A stretch of 6,299 bases of DNA from Paracoccaceae bacterium (lineage in GTDB: Bacteria; Pseudomonadota; Alphaproteobacteria; Rhodobacterales; Rhodobacteraceae), in NCBI GenBank assembly GCA_003250135.1, contig QKHF01000180.1, positions 1 through 6,299 of the forward strand, given 5' to 3'. Below are positions 1 through 5,919 of this stretch, piece by piece (the first letter of the stretch is position 1; every line of letters begins with the position of its first letter). Position numbers and translations under genes: made by a program. Under the pieces are notes generated by a model. That model was not told the DNA's origin and searched no databases. It saw nothing but the letters and a program-made list of their open reading frames with translations.

Positions 1-1220
1 AGCATCAGGCTCTCCCACATCAGCTTCGAGATGCGGTCCTCGTCCGCCTTCAGCCCGTCGATGCAGTTGTCAGTGAAGGCGCCGCAGGCGTCTCCGACCA
101 GCTGCATCGCCTGCAGCAAGTTGTAGGCCATCATTGGCTTGTAGACGTTCAGTTCGAAATGGCCCTGGCTGCCGGCGAAGCCGATGGCGGCGTCGTTGCC
201 CATCACATGGGCGCAGACCTGGGTCATCGCCTCGCACTGGGTCGGGTTCACCTTGCCCGGCATGATTGAGGAGCCCGGCTCGTTCTCGGGCAGGATCAGC
301 TCGCCCAGACCGCAGCGCGGGCCGGAGCCCAGGAGGCGGATGTCGTTGGCGATCTTGAACAGGCTCGCGGCGACGGTCTTCACCGCGCCCGACATTTCGA
401 CGATGGCGTCATGGGCGGCCAGCGCCTCGAACTTGTTCGGCGCGGTGACGAAGGGCAGGCCGGTGATCTCGGCGGCGTTGGCGGCGAACTTCTCCGCAAA
501 GCCGATCTTGGCGTTCAGCCCGGTGCCGACCGCGGTGCCGCCCTGGGCCAGCGGATAGATGTTCTCCAGCGCCTTCTTCACCCGGCCGATGCCCTGCTCG
601 ACCTGGAAGGCGTAGCCGGAGAATTCCTGCCCCAGCGTCAGCGGGGTCGCGTCCTGCGTATGGGTGCGGCCAATCTTGATGATGTCCTTGAACAACTCGG
701 ATTTGACGACCAGCGCGTCATGCAGCTTCAGCAGGCCGGGGATCAGCACGTCATGGGCGGTGGTCGCCGTGGCGATATGCATCGCGGTCGGAAAAGTGTC
801 GTTCGAGGACTGGCTGCGGTTCACATGGTCGTTGGGGTGAACCGGGCTCTTCGAGCCCATCACGCCGCCCAGGATCTCGATGGCGCGGTTCGAGATGACC
901 TCGTTCGAGTTCATGTTCGACTGGGTGCCCGAGCCGGTCTGCCAGACCACCAGCGGGAAGTTGTCGTCCAGCTTGCCTTCGATCACTTCGCCGGCCGCCA
1001 GAACGATCGCATCGCCGATCTCCGGCTCCAGATTGTCCAGCGCCATGTTGGCCTGCGCCGCGGCTTTCTTGATCACGCCGAGGGCGCGGACGATGGCGAC
1101 GGGCTGCTTCTCCCAGCCGATCGGGAAGTTCATGATCGAGCGCTGGGTCTGCGCGCCCCAGTACTTGTCGGCCGGAACCTCAAGCGGTCCGAATGAATCG
1201 GTTTCTGTGCGGGTGGACAT
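1..1220 (-). CDS. fumC: Class II fumarate hydratase, C-terminus cut off by window edge
   Basis: Catalyses the reversible hydration of fumarate to L-malate in the TCA cycle, in the cytoplasm, as an iron-independent homotetramer. I translated the minus strand by hand from the ATG at 1220-1218; 406 complete codons are present with no stop. It begins MSTRTETDSFGPLEVPADKYWGAQ as interrupted short blocks typical of FumC. Visible motifs are GSGTQSNMNSNEV (about 96-108), SSNDTFPTAMH (138-148), GRTHTQDATPLTLGQE (184-199, with catalytic base His187), and the family signature GSSIMPGKVNP (316-326, with the catalytic SS-loop serines 317 and 318). The frame ends at RISKLMWESLM, which in E. coli FumC lies roughly 55-60 residues before the C-terminus, so only the tail is missing. 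Start choice is supported by AGGGAG seven bases upstream of the ATG. The gene lies 115 bp downstream of the cyd operon on the same strand and could be partly co-transcribed, but it has its own promoter candidate. No missing catalytic residue was seen. Confidence 0.96.
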   Translation of the reverse strand, partial: MSTRTETDSFGPLEVPADKYWGAQTQRSIMNFPIGWEKQPVAIVRALGVIKKAAAQANMALDNLEPEIGDAIVLAAGEVIEGKLDDNFPLVVWQTGSGTQSNMNSNEVISNRAIEILGGVMGSKSPVHPNDHVNRSQSSNDTFPTAMHIATATTAHDVLIPGLLKLHDALVVKSELFKDIIKIGRTHTQDATPLTLGQEFSGYAFQVEQGIGRVKKALENIYPLAQGGTAVGTGLNAKIGFAEKFAANAAEITGLPFVTAPNKFEALAAHDAIVEMSGAVKTVAASLFKIANDIRLLGSGPRCGLGELILPENEPGSSIMPGKVNPTQCEAMTQVCAHVMGNDAAIGFAGSQGHFELNVYKPMMAYNLLQAMQLVGDACGAFTDNCIDGLKADEDRISKLMWESLM

Positions 1221-1258
1221 GGCGGCGCTCCCTGATCGTCTTGTGACTATTGCGCAGC

Positions 1259-1287
1259 GGTATAGCCCCCTGCGCTCATACGCGGAA
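1259..1287 (-). promoter_or_regulatory. Candidate sigma-70-type promoter for fumC
   Basis: On the minus strand TTCCGC (1287-1282) is separated by 17 bases from TATACC (1264-1259), which lies about 38 bases upstream of the fumC start codon. Spacing is ideal, but the -35 match is poor and the call rests on eye alone. The same TTCCGC hexamer appears ahead of the sspB promoter candidate. Confidence 0.3.
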
Positions 1288-1335
1288 GCCGTTCGCGCGC
1301 CGCAGGTGCGCCCTCGGCCGCCCACTATGCGGGAT

Positions 1336-1437
1336 TCAGAGCCAGATTTTGATCAGCAGCGCGAGCAACCCCACCGCGGCGACCCCCGCCAGCCAGAAGA
1401 GCGCGAACCAGCCGAGGCGTCTCAGCAGGGGCGGCAT
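1336..1437 (-). CDS. DUF2474-type single-span membrane peptide of the cytochrome bd operon
   Basis: This 33-residue peptide starts MPPLLRRLGWFALFWLAG and ends ALLIKIWL. It has two N-terminal arginines, then one hydrophobic helix at about residues 9-30, so it should be an inner-membrane peptide with its N-terminus probably cytoplasmic. The start ATG (1437-1435) overlaps the cydB stop by one base (TGATG), which implies translational coupling. The RLGWFxLFWLAGV pattern, size and position match the small DUF2474 family (PF10617 from memory) found after cydB of cyanide-insensitive oxidases. By analogy with E. coli CydX, which is a 37-residue subunit of cytochrome bd, it is probably a third oxidase subunit or assembly factor. 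That role is inference. Such genes are often left out of annotations because of length. Confidence 0.85.
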   Translation of the reverse strand: MPPLLRRLGWFALFWLAGVAAVGLLALLIKIWL

Positions 1438-2441
1438 CAGTGATAGCCGTCCTCCGGCCGGACCTTGCCGCGGAACACCCAGTATGCGTAGGCGGTGTAG
1501 GCGAGGATGATCGGGACCAGGACCGCCGCGCCGACCAGCAGGAACTCCAGGCTGTCATCTGGCGCGGCCGCGTCCGCGATCGTCAGAGACGGCGGCACCA
1601 TGTAGGGGTAGAAGCTGATCCCGATCCCCGCGAAGCACAGCGCGAACAGGCCCAGGCAGGCGAGGAAGGGCTGCGAGTCCTTGTCCTTGCGCAGGCCGTC
1701 AAAGGCGAGATAGGCGCAGCCCGCCACCAGCAGGGGCACCATGACGCTGAACAGGATGTGCGGGAACTTGAACCAGTGGTCGAAATAGACCGGGTTGAGG
1801 AACGGGGTCCAAAGGCTGGCGATCCCGATCAGCCCCAGCGTGCCGAACAGCGCCTTCAAGGCGATGTCCTTGGCGCGGGCGCGCACTTCTCCCTCGGTCT
1901 TCATCACCAGCCAGGTCGCGCCCAACAGGGCGTAGCCGACAACCAGCGCGACGCCGGTCAGGATCGAGAAGAGCGACAGCCAGTCCCAGTCCCCGCCCGC
2001 ATAGGCGCGGTTGTCATATGCAATGCCCTGAACAAGCGCGCCGAGAGCGATTCCCTGCGCCAGCGCGGCGCCGATCGATCCGCCCGAGAAGGCCCATTCC
2101 CAGATCTTCCGCCCGCGTTTCGTGCGGTGCACGAACTCGAACGCGACGCCCCGGAAGACCAGAAACAGCAGCATGGCGATGATCGGCGCGTAAAGCGCCG
2201 GCATCACCACCGCGTAGGCGAGCGGGAACACCGCGAACAACCCGCCGCCGCCGAGAACCAGCCACGTCTCGTTGCCGTCCCAGATCGGGGCGATGGTGTT
2301 CATCATCAGGTCGCGGTCATCCTTCTCCGGATAGGCGGGAAAGAGGATGCCGACGCCCAGGTCGAACCCGTCGAGCACGACATAGGCGAAGACCGCGAAG
2401 GCGATGACGGCGGCCCAGATGAAGGCGAGATCCGATTCCAT
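1437..2441 (-). CDS. cydB: Cytochrome bd (cyanide-insensitive type) ubiquinol oxidase subunit II
   Basis: Subunit II of the quinol:O2 oxidoreductase in the cytoplasmic membrane. It carries no redox ligands of its own but stabilises the haem-bearing subunit I. The protein has 334 residues, close to the roughly 335 expected for CioB-type subunits and shorter than E. coli CydB (379). It has about eight hydrophobic segments. Family blocks are VLDGFDLGVG (22-31) and APIWDGNETWLVLGGGGLF (51-69), followed by AVVMPALYAPIIAMLLFLVFRG (77-98), given here in part only as landmarks. It ends DGYH. The start at 2441 is 6 bases after the cydA stop; its GGAG ribosome site lies inside the last codons of cydA. 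The gene is the middle member of cydA-cydB-DUF2474. The name cioB would be equally acceptable. Confidence 0.96.
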   Translation of the reverse strand: MESDLAFIWAAVIAFAVFAYVVLDGFDLGVGILFPAYPEKDDRDLMMNTIAPIWDGNETWLVLGGGGLFAVFPLAYAVVMPALYAPIIAMLLFLVFRGVAFEFVHRTKRGRKIWEWAFSGGSIGAALAQGIALGALVQGIAYDNRAYAGGDWDWLSLFSILTGVALVVGYALLGATWLVMKTEGEVRARAKDIALKALFGTLGLIGIASLWTPFLNPVYFDHWFKFPHILFSVMVPLLVAGCAYLAFDGLRKDKDSQPFLACLGLFALCFAGIGISFYPYMVPPSLTIADAAAPDDSLEFLLVGAAVLVPIILAYTAYAYWVFRGKVRPEDGYH

Positions 2442-2447
2442 GACAGC

Positions 2448-3869
2448 TCACTCCGCCGGATGATGTGAAGGCGCGGCGGCGCCTTTGCGCGGGAAGGACT
2501 GGACGGGCGTGATGCCGGCTGTCCGGGTCGGGCCGATGTCGACGTCGTCGCCGCCGGACTTGGGCGGCGAGGCCATCAGGCGGAGGGCGTAGAAGGTGCC
2601 TGCGCCGAAGACCGAGAAATAGACGATCACGAACGCCATCAGCGACCAGCCCACGGCCGGCGCGTGCAGCGGAGAGACGCTGTCCGTCGTCGTCAGCAGC
2701 CCATAGATGGTGTAGGGCTGGCGCCCGACCTCGGTGGTGATCCAGCCGCAGAGAACTGCGGCGAATCCAGCCGGGCCCATCAGCAGCGCTGCGCGGTGGA
2801 GCCAGAGATCCTCATAGAGCCGCCCGCGCCACCGGGCGTAGGCGCTCCACAAGCCGATGGCGATCATGGCCACGCCGACGGCGACCATGACCCGGAAACT
2901 CCAGAAGATGATCTCGGCGGGCGGGCGCTCATCGCGCGGCCACTCCTTCAGGCCCTTGATCTCTCCTTCGAGGTGGTGGGTCAGGATCAGCGAGCCGAGA
3001 TAGGGCACCTCGATCGCATAGCGCGTCTCCTCCGCCTCGTCGTCGGGAATGCCGAACAGGATCAGCGGCGCGCCCTGGTGGGTCTCGTAGTGGCCCTCCA
3101 TGGCGGCGACCTTGGCTGGTTGGTATTCGAGCGTGTTGAGGCCGTGCATGTCGCCGACATAGGCCTGGATCGGCGCGACGATGGTCGCCATCCACATCGC
3201 CATCGAGAACATGATTCGCGGCGCCTCGGCGGCGCTGTCCCTCAGAAGATGCCAGGCGCCGACCGCGCCGACGACGAAGGCGGTGGTCAGGTAGGCGCCC
3301 ATCACCATATGCGCCAGACGGTAGGGCAGCGACGGGTTGAAAATGACCGCAATCCAGTCCTCGGCGATGAACTGACCGGCCTCGTTGACGCCGTAACCGG
3401 CGGGCGTCTGCATCCAGCTGTTCACGCTCAGGATCCAGAAGGCCGAGAACAGGGTGCCCACCGCCACCATCAGCGTGGCGAAGAAGTGAAGATGCGGCCC
3501 GACGCGCGCGCGACCGAACAGCATGACGCCCAGGAAGCCCGCCTCGAGGAAGAAGGCGGACAGGACTTCGTAGCCCATCAGCGGGCCGATCACCGGGCCG
3601 GCCTTGTCCGAGAACACCGACCAGTTTGTGCCGAACTGGTAGGACATCACGATGCCCGAGACGACGCCCATGCCGAAGACGACCGCGAAGATCGTCTTCA
3701 GGTAATTGAAGACGTCCAGATAGGCCTGCCTGCCGGTGACGAGGTGAAGCCCGTTCAGAACCGCCAGATAGCTGGCGAGGCCGATCGTGAACGCAGGAAA
3801 AGTAATATGCGCCGAAACGGTGAAGGCGAACTGGAGCCTGGCCAGCTCGATAGCGTCAAAGCCGAACAT
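2448..3869 (-). CDS. cydA: Cytochrome bd (cyanide-insensitive type, short Q-loop) ubiquinol oxidase subunit I
   Basis: Haem-bearing subunit I of a bd-type terminal oxidase. It oxidises quinol at the periplasmic side and reduces O2 to water without proton pumping. The protein has 473 residues and about nine membrane helices. Expected haem ligands are visible: His21 (SAHITFP) for b595, and His187 (RLAHMVMG) and Met328 (FWSFRVM) for b558. Glu101 and Glu109 (GYEVLSAFFLEAGF) match the proton-channel glutamates. The quinol loop keeps Lys253 and Glu258 (PAKVAAMEGHYET) and the later TEVGRQPYTIYG. The axial Met is residue 328 rather than 393 as in E. coli, because the long C-terminal Q-loop insert is absent; this is the CIO/short-Q-loop class. 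A hydrophilic C-terminal tail of about 40 residues follows the last helix. AGGA eight bases before the ATG supports the start. cioA would be an equally valid name. Confidence 0.96.
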   Translation of the reverse strand: MFGFDAIELARLQFAFTVSAHITFPAFTIGLASYLAVLNGLHLVTGRQAYLDVFNYLKTIFAVVFGMGVVSGIVMSYQFGTNWSVFSDKAGPVIGPLMGYEVLSAFFLEAGFLGVMLFGRARVGPHLHFFATLMVAVGTLFSAFWILSVNSWMQTPAGYGVNEAGQFIAEDWIAVIFNPSLPYRLAHMVMGAYLTTAFVVGAVGAWHLLRDSAAEAPRIMFSMAMWMATIVAPIQAYVGDMHGLNTLEYQPAKVAAMEGHYETHQGAPLILFGIPDDEAEETRYAIEVPYLGSLILTHHLEGEIKGLKEWPRDERPPAEIIFWSFRVMVAVGVAMIAIGLWSAYARWRGRLYEDLWLHRAALLMGPAGFAAVLCGWITTEVGRQPYTIYGLLTTTDSVSPLHAPAVGWSLMAFVIVYFSVFGAGTFYALRLMASPPKSGGDDVDIGPTRTAGITPVQSFPRKGAAAPSHHPAE

Positions 3870-3902
3870 TCTGGCGATCCTAATCGCGTTATGTATGGCC
3901 CG

Positions 3903-3908
3903 ATTCTA
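3903..3908 (-). promoter_or_regulatory. Candidate -10 element for the cyd operon
   Basis: TAGAAT on the minus strand, about 34 bases upstream of the cydA start, matches TATAAT in 5 of 6 positions. No good -35 box lies at 16-18 bases. I saw no FNR-type TTGATnnnnATCAA site in the 94-bp gap between sspB and cydA. Confidence 0.25.
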
Positions 3909-3963
3909 AAGCAGGAAAAGAGTTTCAGCCGCGTCACAATCGCCACAGCGTCGATTTGGCGGA

Positions 3964-4470
3964 TCAGTGCTTGCGGAAGGCGTCCAGACTGACGACCTGT
4001 CCCGCCCCTTCGGGCTTTTCTTCGACGCCGGGGCGCGCGGCGGAGCGGTCGTGCGGATCGACGGCGAGCTCGGGCGGACCATCCATCTGGTCATCGATCT
4101 CGTCGTCTTCGTCTTCGCCGATCGGATCAAACCGCAGTCCGAATTCTACGCTGGGATCGACGAAGGTCTTCACCGCGTCCAGCGGCACCACCATGGTCGC
4201 GGGCCGGTCTGAAAAGCTGAGCGTCACCGTGAACCGGTCGCCGGTGACGGCCAGGTCGCGGAACTCGTGCTGCAGTACGATGGTGATTTCGCGCGGATAG
4301 CGGTCGCGCAGCCAGTCCGGCATGTCGACGCCGGGATGGCGGGTGTCGAAGGTGATGTAGAAATGGTGCGCCCCCGGCGGGCCGTTCTCGGCGAAAACGC
4401 CAAGCGCCTCCGCCATCAGGCCGCGCATCGCGCGCTGCATCATCTGGCCGTAATCGATCTCGCCCGGCAT
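3964..4470 (-). CDS. sspB: SspB, adaptor delivering ssrA-tagged proteins to ClpXP (alphaproteobacterial type)
   Basis: Cytoplasmic adaptor that binds the tmRNA-encoded degradation tag and tethers tagged proteins to the ClpX unfoldase. The 168-residue protein begins with DYGQMMQRAMRGLMAEALG (6-24) and continues with a beta-rich substrate-binding domain containing HHFYITFDTRHPGVDMP (35-51) and the conserved YPREITIVLQHEF (58-70); this domain ends near residue 118. It is followed by an acidic, probably disordered linker (EDEDDEIDDQMDG, 119-131) rich in charged residues and Pro. The last residues, VVSLDAFRKH, form the ClpX-binding tail typical of alphaproteobacterial SspB. The start ATG at 4470 is preceded by GAGGGGAG with a 9-base gap. 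The tmRNA coding piece ends about 145 bp upstream on the same strand, so tag source and tag reader are neighbours. Alternative naming as stringent starvation protein B is historical. Confidence 0.93.
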   Translation of the reverse strand: MPGEIDYGQMMQRAMRGLMAEALGVFAENGPPGAHHFYITFDTRHPGVDMPDWLRDRYPREITIVLQHEFRDLAVTGDRFTVTLSFSDRPATMVVPLDAVKTFVDPSVEFGLRFDPIGEDEDDEIDDQMDGPPELAVDPHDRSAARPGVEEKPEGAGQVVSLDAFRKH

Positions 4471-4507
4471 CGCCTGACACTCCCCTCAACGCTCGGGACC
4501 TTAACCG

Positions 4508-4537
4508 ATTCTACGGGCGCGGGAAGGGGCGGCGGAA
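4508..4537 (-). promoter_or_regulatory. Candidate promoter for sspB
   Basis: On the minus strand TTCCGC (4537-4532), an 18-base spacer and TAGAAT (4513-4508) lie about 38 bases ahead of the sspB ATG. The -10 is good (5 of 6) and the -35 poor. It would allow sspB to be transcribed independently of ssrA. Confidence 0.35.
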
Positions 4538-4555
4538 AGATTTCGTAACATTCCC

Positions 4556-4578
4556 TTTCGGTCCGACCGGACCAGAAA
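4556..4578 (-). terminator. Hairpin between ssrA and sspB, possible processing site or weak terminator
   Basis: TTTC-GGTCC / GACC loop / GGACC-A-GAAA forms a 9-bp stem with a single bulged base, seen on either strand. It lies about 35 bases beyond the tmRNA coding piece. No U-run follows on the minus strand, so it is not a textbook Rho-independent terminator. It could mark the transcript 3' end or protect it. Confidence 0.35.
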
Positions 4579-4613
4579 TGCGCGACGGTTGGGAAAGCTC
4601 AGATTTCAGGAAA

Positions 4614-4823
4614 GTGCAGGCTTCTGTTGCCAGGCGCCTGCGAGCCCCGCCTAAGGCGGCAAAGCCCTAGGACTTAGGTTTCGGTAGATGGCGCTGCATT
4701 ACGCAGCGACGGCCACCGGAGCACGGTTGTCATTGGCAACTGTACTTTGCGGGCCGATAACGGTGGCGCCCCGCCGAGCGAAAGCTAACGCCTTTAGACG
4801 TCCGTCGATCCTGTTTCGGCCCC
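4614..4823 (-). ncRNA. ssrA: tmRNA coding piece (alphaproteobacterial two-piece type)
   Basis: tmRNA rescues stalled ribosomes and appends a degradation tag. The 5' end GGGGCCGAAACAGGATCGAC (4823-4804) matches the tmRNA acceptor 5' strand and D-loop region, compare GGGGCTG...GGATTCGACGGG in E. coli. A pseudoknot-like segment with GCGGG/CCCGC pairing follows. AGTACAGTT then precedes the resume codon, and 4737-4699 reads GCC AAT GAC AAC ... GCT GCG TAA, giving the tag ANDNRAPVAVAA. Start ANDN and end AA are typical of alphaproteobacterial tags. Downstream helices CCTAAG/CTTAGG and GCAGGC/GCCTGC, the latter enclosing GCCTGGCAACAGAA, close the piece at about 4614. The length of about 210 nt agrees with coding pieces of permuted tmRNAs. 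The 3' boundary is approximate. I could not identify the acceptor piece that should be encoded upstream (4824 to about 4910). Confidence 0.9.
4699..4737 (-). other. tmRNA tag reading frame ANDNRAPVAVAA with TAA stop
   Basis: Thirteen codons in the ssrA coding piece. The C-terminal VAA is what ClpX should bind, while the N-terminal ANDN part is where SspB is expected to bind. There is no start codon, as expected, since translation resumes here on tmRNA. Confidence 0.9.
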
Positions 4824-5010
4824 TGCATCCCCACCGCCCCCGGGTCCGATCCGTTTATTACGCGCGCGTTTATCGCCATAGTCCCCACGAGGAGGACGCC
4901 CTCTATATAAGTTCCCGCGCGGCCGGGGGGAAGGGCGGATGCGTCGGCGGCGCGCTCGCCCGCGCTCTCGCAAGCGGGTAAGGTCGGCCCAATCGAAGGG
5001 AGGCGCCCAC
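4824..5010. promoter_or_regulatory. Divergent intergenic region between ssrA and the DUF1311 gene
   Basis: This 187-bp interval should hold the ssrA promoter and acceptor piece (minus strand) and the promoter of the DUF1311 gene (plus strand). A symmetric TATATA at 4904-4909 could serve as the -10 box in either direction; the minus strand has TTCCCC 17 bases away (4932-4927), a weak -35. If used on the minus strand, RNA would start near 4897, leaving about 73 nt before the coding piece, the right size for an acceptor piece. I found no T-loop (TTCRA) and no 3' acceptor strand ending in CCA. A 5-bp hairpin CCCGC/GCGGG lies at 4959-4978. Confidence 0.35.
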
Positions 5011-5484
5011 GTGACTGTTCTTTTCCGCGTGTTTTTCGTGGCGGTGATCGCGGCTTTTTCTCAGACCGCTCTGGCGGAAGAGCCGGTCGACAAGATTTCC
5101 GGCTGCCTCGGCCCCTATGGACATGACGCGCAGTCCCAAGACAAGCGCCGCTGCGTGGGTCTCGTTTCGGACGCTTGCCTCAACGCGCCGGAGGGCGAGA
5201 CGACGCTCGGCATGACCCAGTGCATCGGGATGGAGACCAAGGCCTGGGATGCGATTCTCAACCGCGATTACCGCGCGTTGATGGGCCGACTGGACGAGGC
5301 GCAGCAGGAAAAGCTGAAGACGGCGCAGCGGGCCTGGATCGCGCTGCGCGACGCCGATTGCGATTTTCCCAGCGAACTCGTCCGTGGCTCGCTTGCCTCC
5401 GTCATGGCGGCTGAATGCTTTCAGACCCACACCGCCGACCGGGTATTGGCGCTGAGGCGCTATATCGATTTCATGGAGTGGTAG
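5011..5484 (+). CDS. Secreted DUF1311 / LprI-like (lysozyme inhibitor LprI family) protein
   Basis: The predicted product has 157 residues starting at GTG 5011. GGGAGG sits seven bases upstream, and the N-terminus then forms a clean signal peptide: a hydrophobic stretch LFRVFFVAVIAAF and a cleavage site after TALA (about residue 22). An in-frame ATG at 4939 would add 24 mostly basic residues ahead of the signal peptide and has no comparable ribosome site, so I reject it. The mature part carries the DUF1311 core QCIGMETKAWDAILNRDY, LMGRLDEAQQEKLKTAQ and RAWIALRDADCDF (roughly 70-121), with paired cysteines that should form disulphides in the periplasm. Some family members inhibit lysozyme, but most are of unknown function, so no specific activity is assigned. 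The gene is divergent from ssrA and convergent with glyoxalase, leaving only 6 bp between their stops. Confidence 0.85.
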   Translation: MTVLFRVFFVAVIAAFSQTALAEEPVDKISGCLGPYGHDAQSQDKRRCVGLVSDACLNAPEGETTLGMTQCIGMETKAWDAILNRDYRALMGRLDEAQQEKLKTAQRAWIALRDADCDFPSELVRGSLASVMAAECFQTHTADRVLALRRYIDFMEW

Positions 5485-5500
5485 ACGGACTCACCACTCC
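5475..5500. terminator. Inverted repeat across both convergent stop codons
   Basis: GGAGTGGT (5475-5482) and ACCACTCC (5493-5500) form a perfect 8-bp stem with a 10-base loop. The arms are the last codons of the two convergent genes, both of which end Glu-Trp-stop. It may act as a compact bidirectional transcription end, though no U-run follows on either strand. Confidence 0.45.
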
Positions 5501-5919
5501 CCGGTGTTCTGCATGCTCGCCCAGGGCTCTGCCGCGGGTAGCGCGTCGCCCATCTGCAAAAGCTCGACCGAAACGCCGTCCGGCGAGCGCACAAAGGCCA
5601 TGCGCCCGTCACGGGGCGGGCGGTTGATGGTCACGCCCCCGTCCTGAAGCTTCCGGCACATGGCGTAGATGTCTTCGACGGCATAGGCGAGGTGCCCGAA
5701 ATTGCGCCCGCCCGCATAAACCTCATCCGAGCCCCAGTTGTAGGTCAGTTCCACCGACGCGTCGTGCTGGCCGGGCGCCGCCAGGAAGACCAGGGTGAAC
5801 TTGCCGGCCTCGTTCTCGACGCGGCGAATCTCCTCCAATCCAAGCAGATCGCAATAGAATCGCTTGGACGCGTCGATGTCGGTCACGCGGACCATGGTGT
5901 GCAGATACTTGATCTTCAT
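5491..5919 (-). CDS. gloA: Glyoxalase I (lactoylglutathione lyase), VOC family
   Basis: Converts the hemithioacetal of methylglyoxal and glutathione to S-lactoylglutathione, detoxifying methylglyoxal in the cytoplasm. The 142-residue protein has two VOC-fold repeats. It starts MKIKYLHTMVRVTDIDASKRF, close to the E. coli enzyme, and includes VELTYNWGSDEVYAGG (56-71), NFGHLAYAVED (73-83) and FVRSPDGVSVELLQ (109-122). The four metal ligands are in place: His7, Glu57, His76 and Glu119, corresponding to His5, Glu56, His74 and Glu122 in E. coli GlxI. The short loops and length favour the Ni/Co-type bacterial enzyme. A strong ribosome site GGAGGAGG is seven bases before the ATG. The C-terminal tail of about 20 residues (DALPAAEPWASMQNTGEW) is longer than in E. 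coli. It is monocistronic as far as seen, divergent from the downstream membrane protein gene. Confidence 0.93.
   Translation of the reverse strand: MKIKYLHTMVRVTDIDASKRFYCDLLGLEEIRRVENEAGKFTLVFLAAPGQHDASVELTYNWGSDEVYAGGRNFGHLAYAVEDIYAMCRKLQDGGVTINRPPRDGRMAFVRSPDGVSVELLQMGDALPAAEPWASMQNTGEW

Noticed and set aside
1288..1335. GC-rich hairpin as terminator of the cyd operon
   Set aside because: Pairing is short and interrupted, and there is no U-run; chance pairing is expected in such GC-rich sequence.
184..1443. Plus-strand frames at 184-558, 411-1196 and 880-1443
   Set aside because: All lie opposite fumC (and the short gap after it), whose minus-strand translation carries the complete fumarase signatures.
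1440..3992. Long plus-strand open frames at 1440-2468 and 2664-3992 opposite cydB and cydA
   Set aside because: They are antisense to well-supported oxidase genes, have Arg/Gln/His-rich compositions typical of antisense frames in GC-rich DNA, and show no recognisable motif.
4827..4850. CGGACCC upstream of the coding piece as acceptor 3' strand
   Set aside because: It pairs with GGGGCCG except for one A-G mismatch, but it is followed by GGGG instead of ACCA and preceded by no T-arm.
4688..4981. Plus-strand 97-codon open frame in the ssrA region
   Set aside because: It runs antisense through the tmRNA tag and pseudoknot region, has no clear ribosome site, and its composition is low-information.
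4990..5008. CCCTTCGATTGGG on the minus strand as a possible T-loop for the missing tmRNA acceptor
   Set aside because: The flanking bases give C53-G61 rather than the near-invariant G53-C61, only three stem pairs form, and no acceptor strand or CCA follows.
4939..5010. Upstream ATG extension of the DUF1311 protein
   Set aside because: It would put 24 mostly basic residues before a clear signal peptide; the GTG at 5011 has a strong ribosome site at good spacing.
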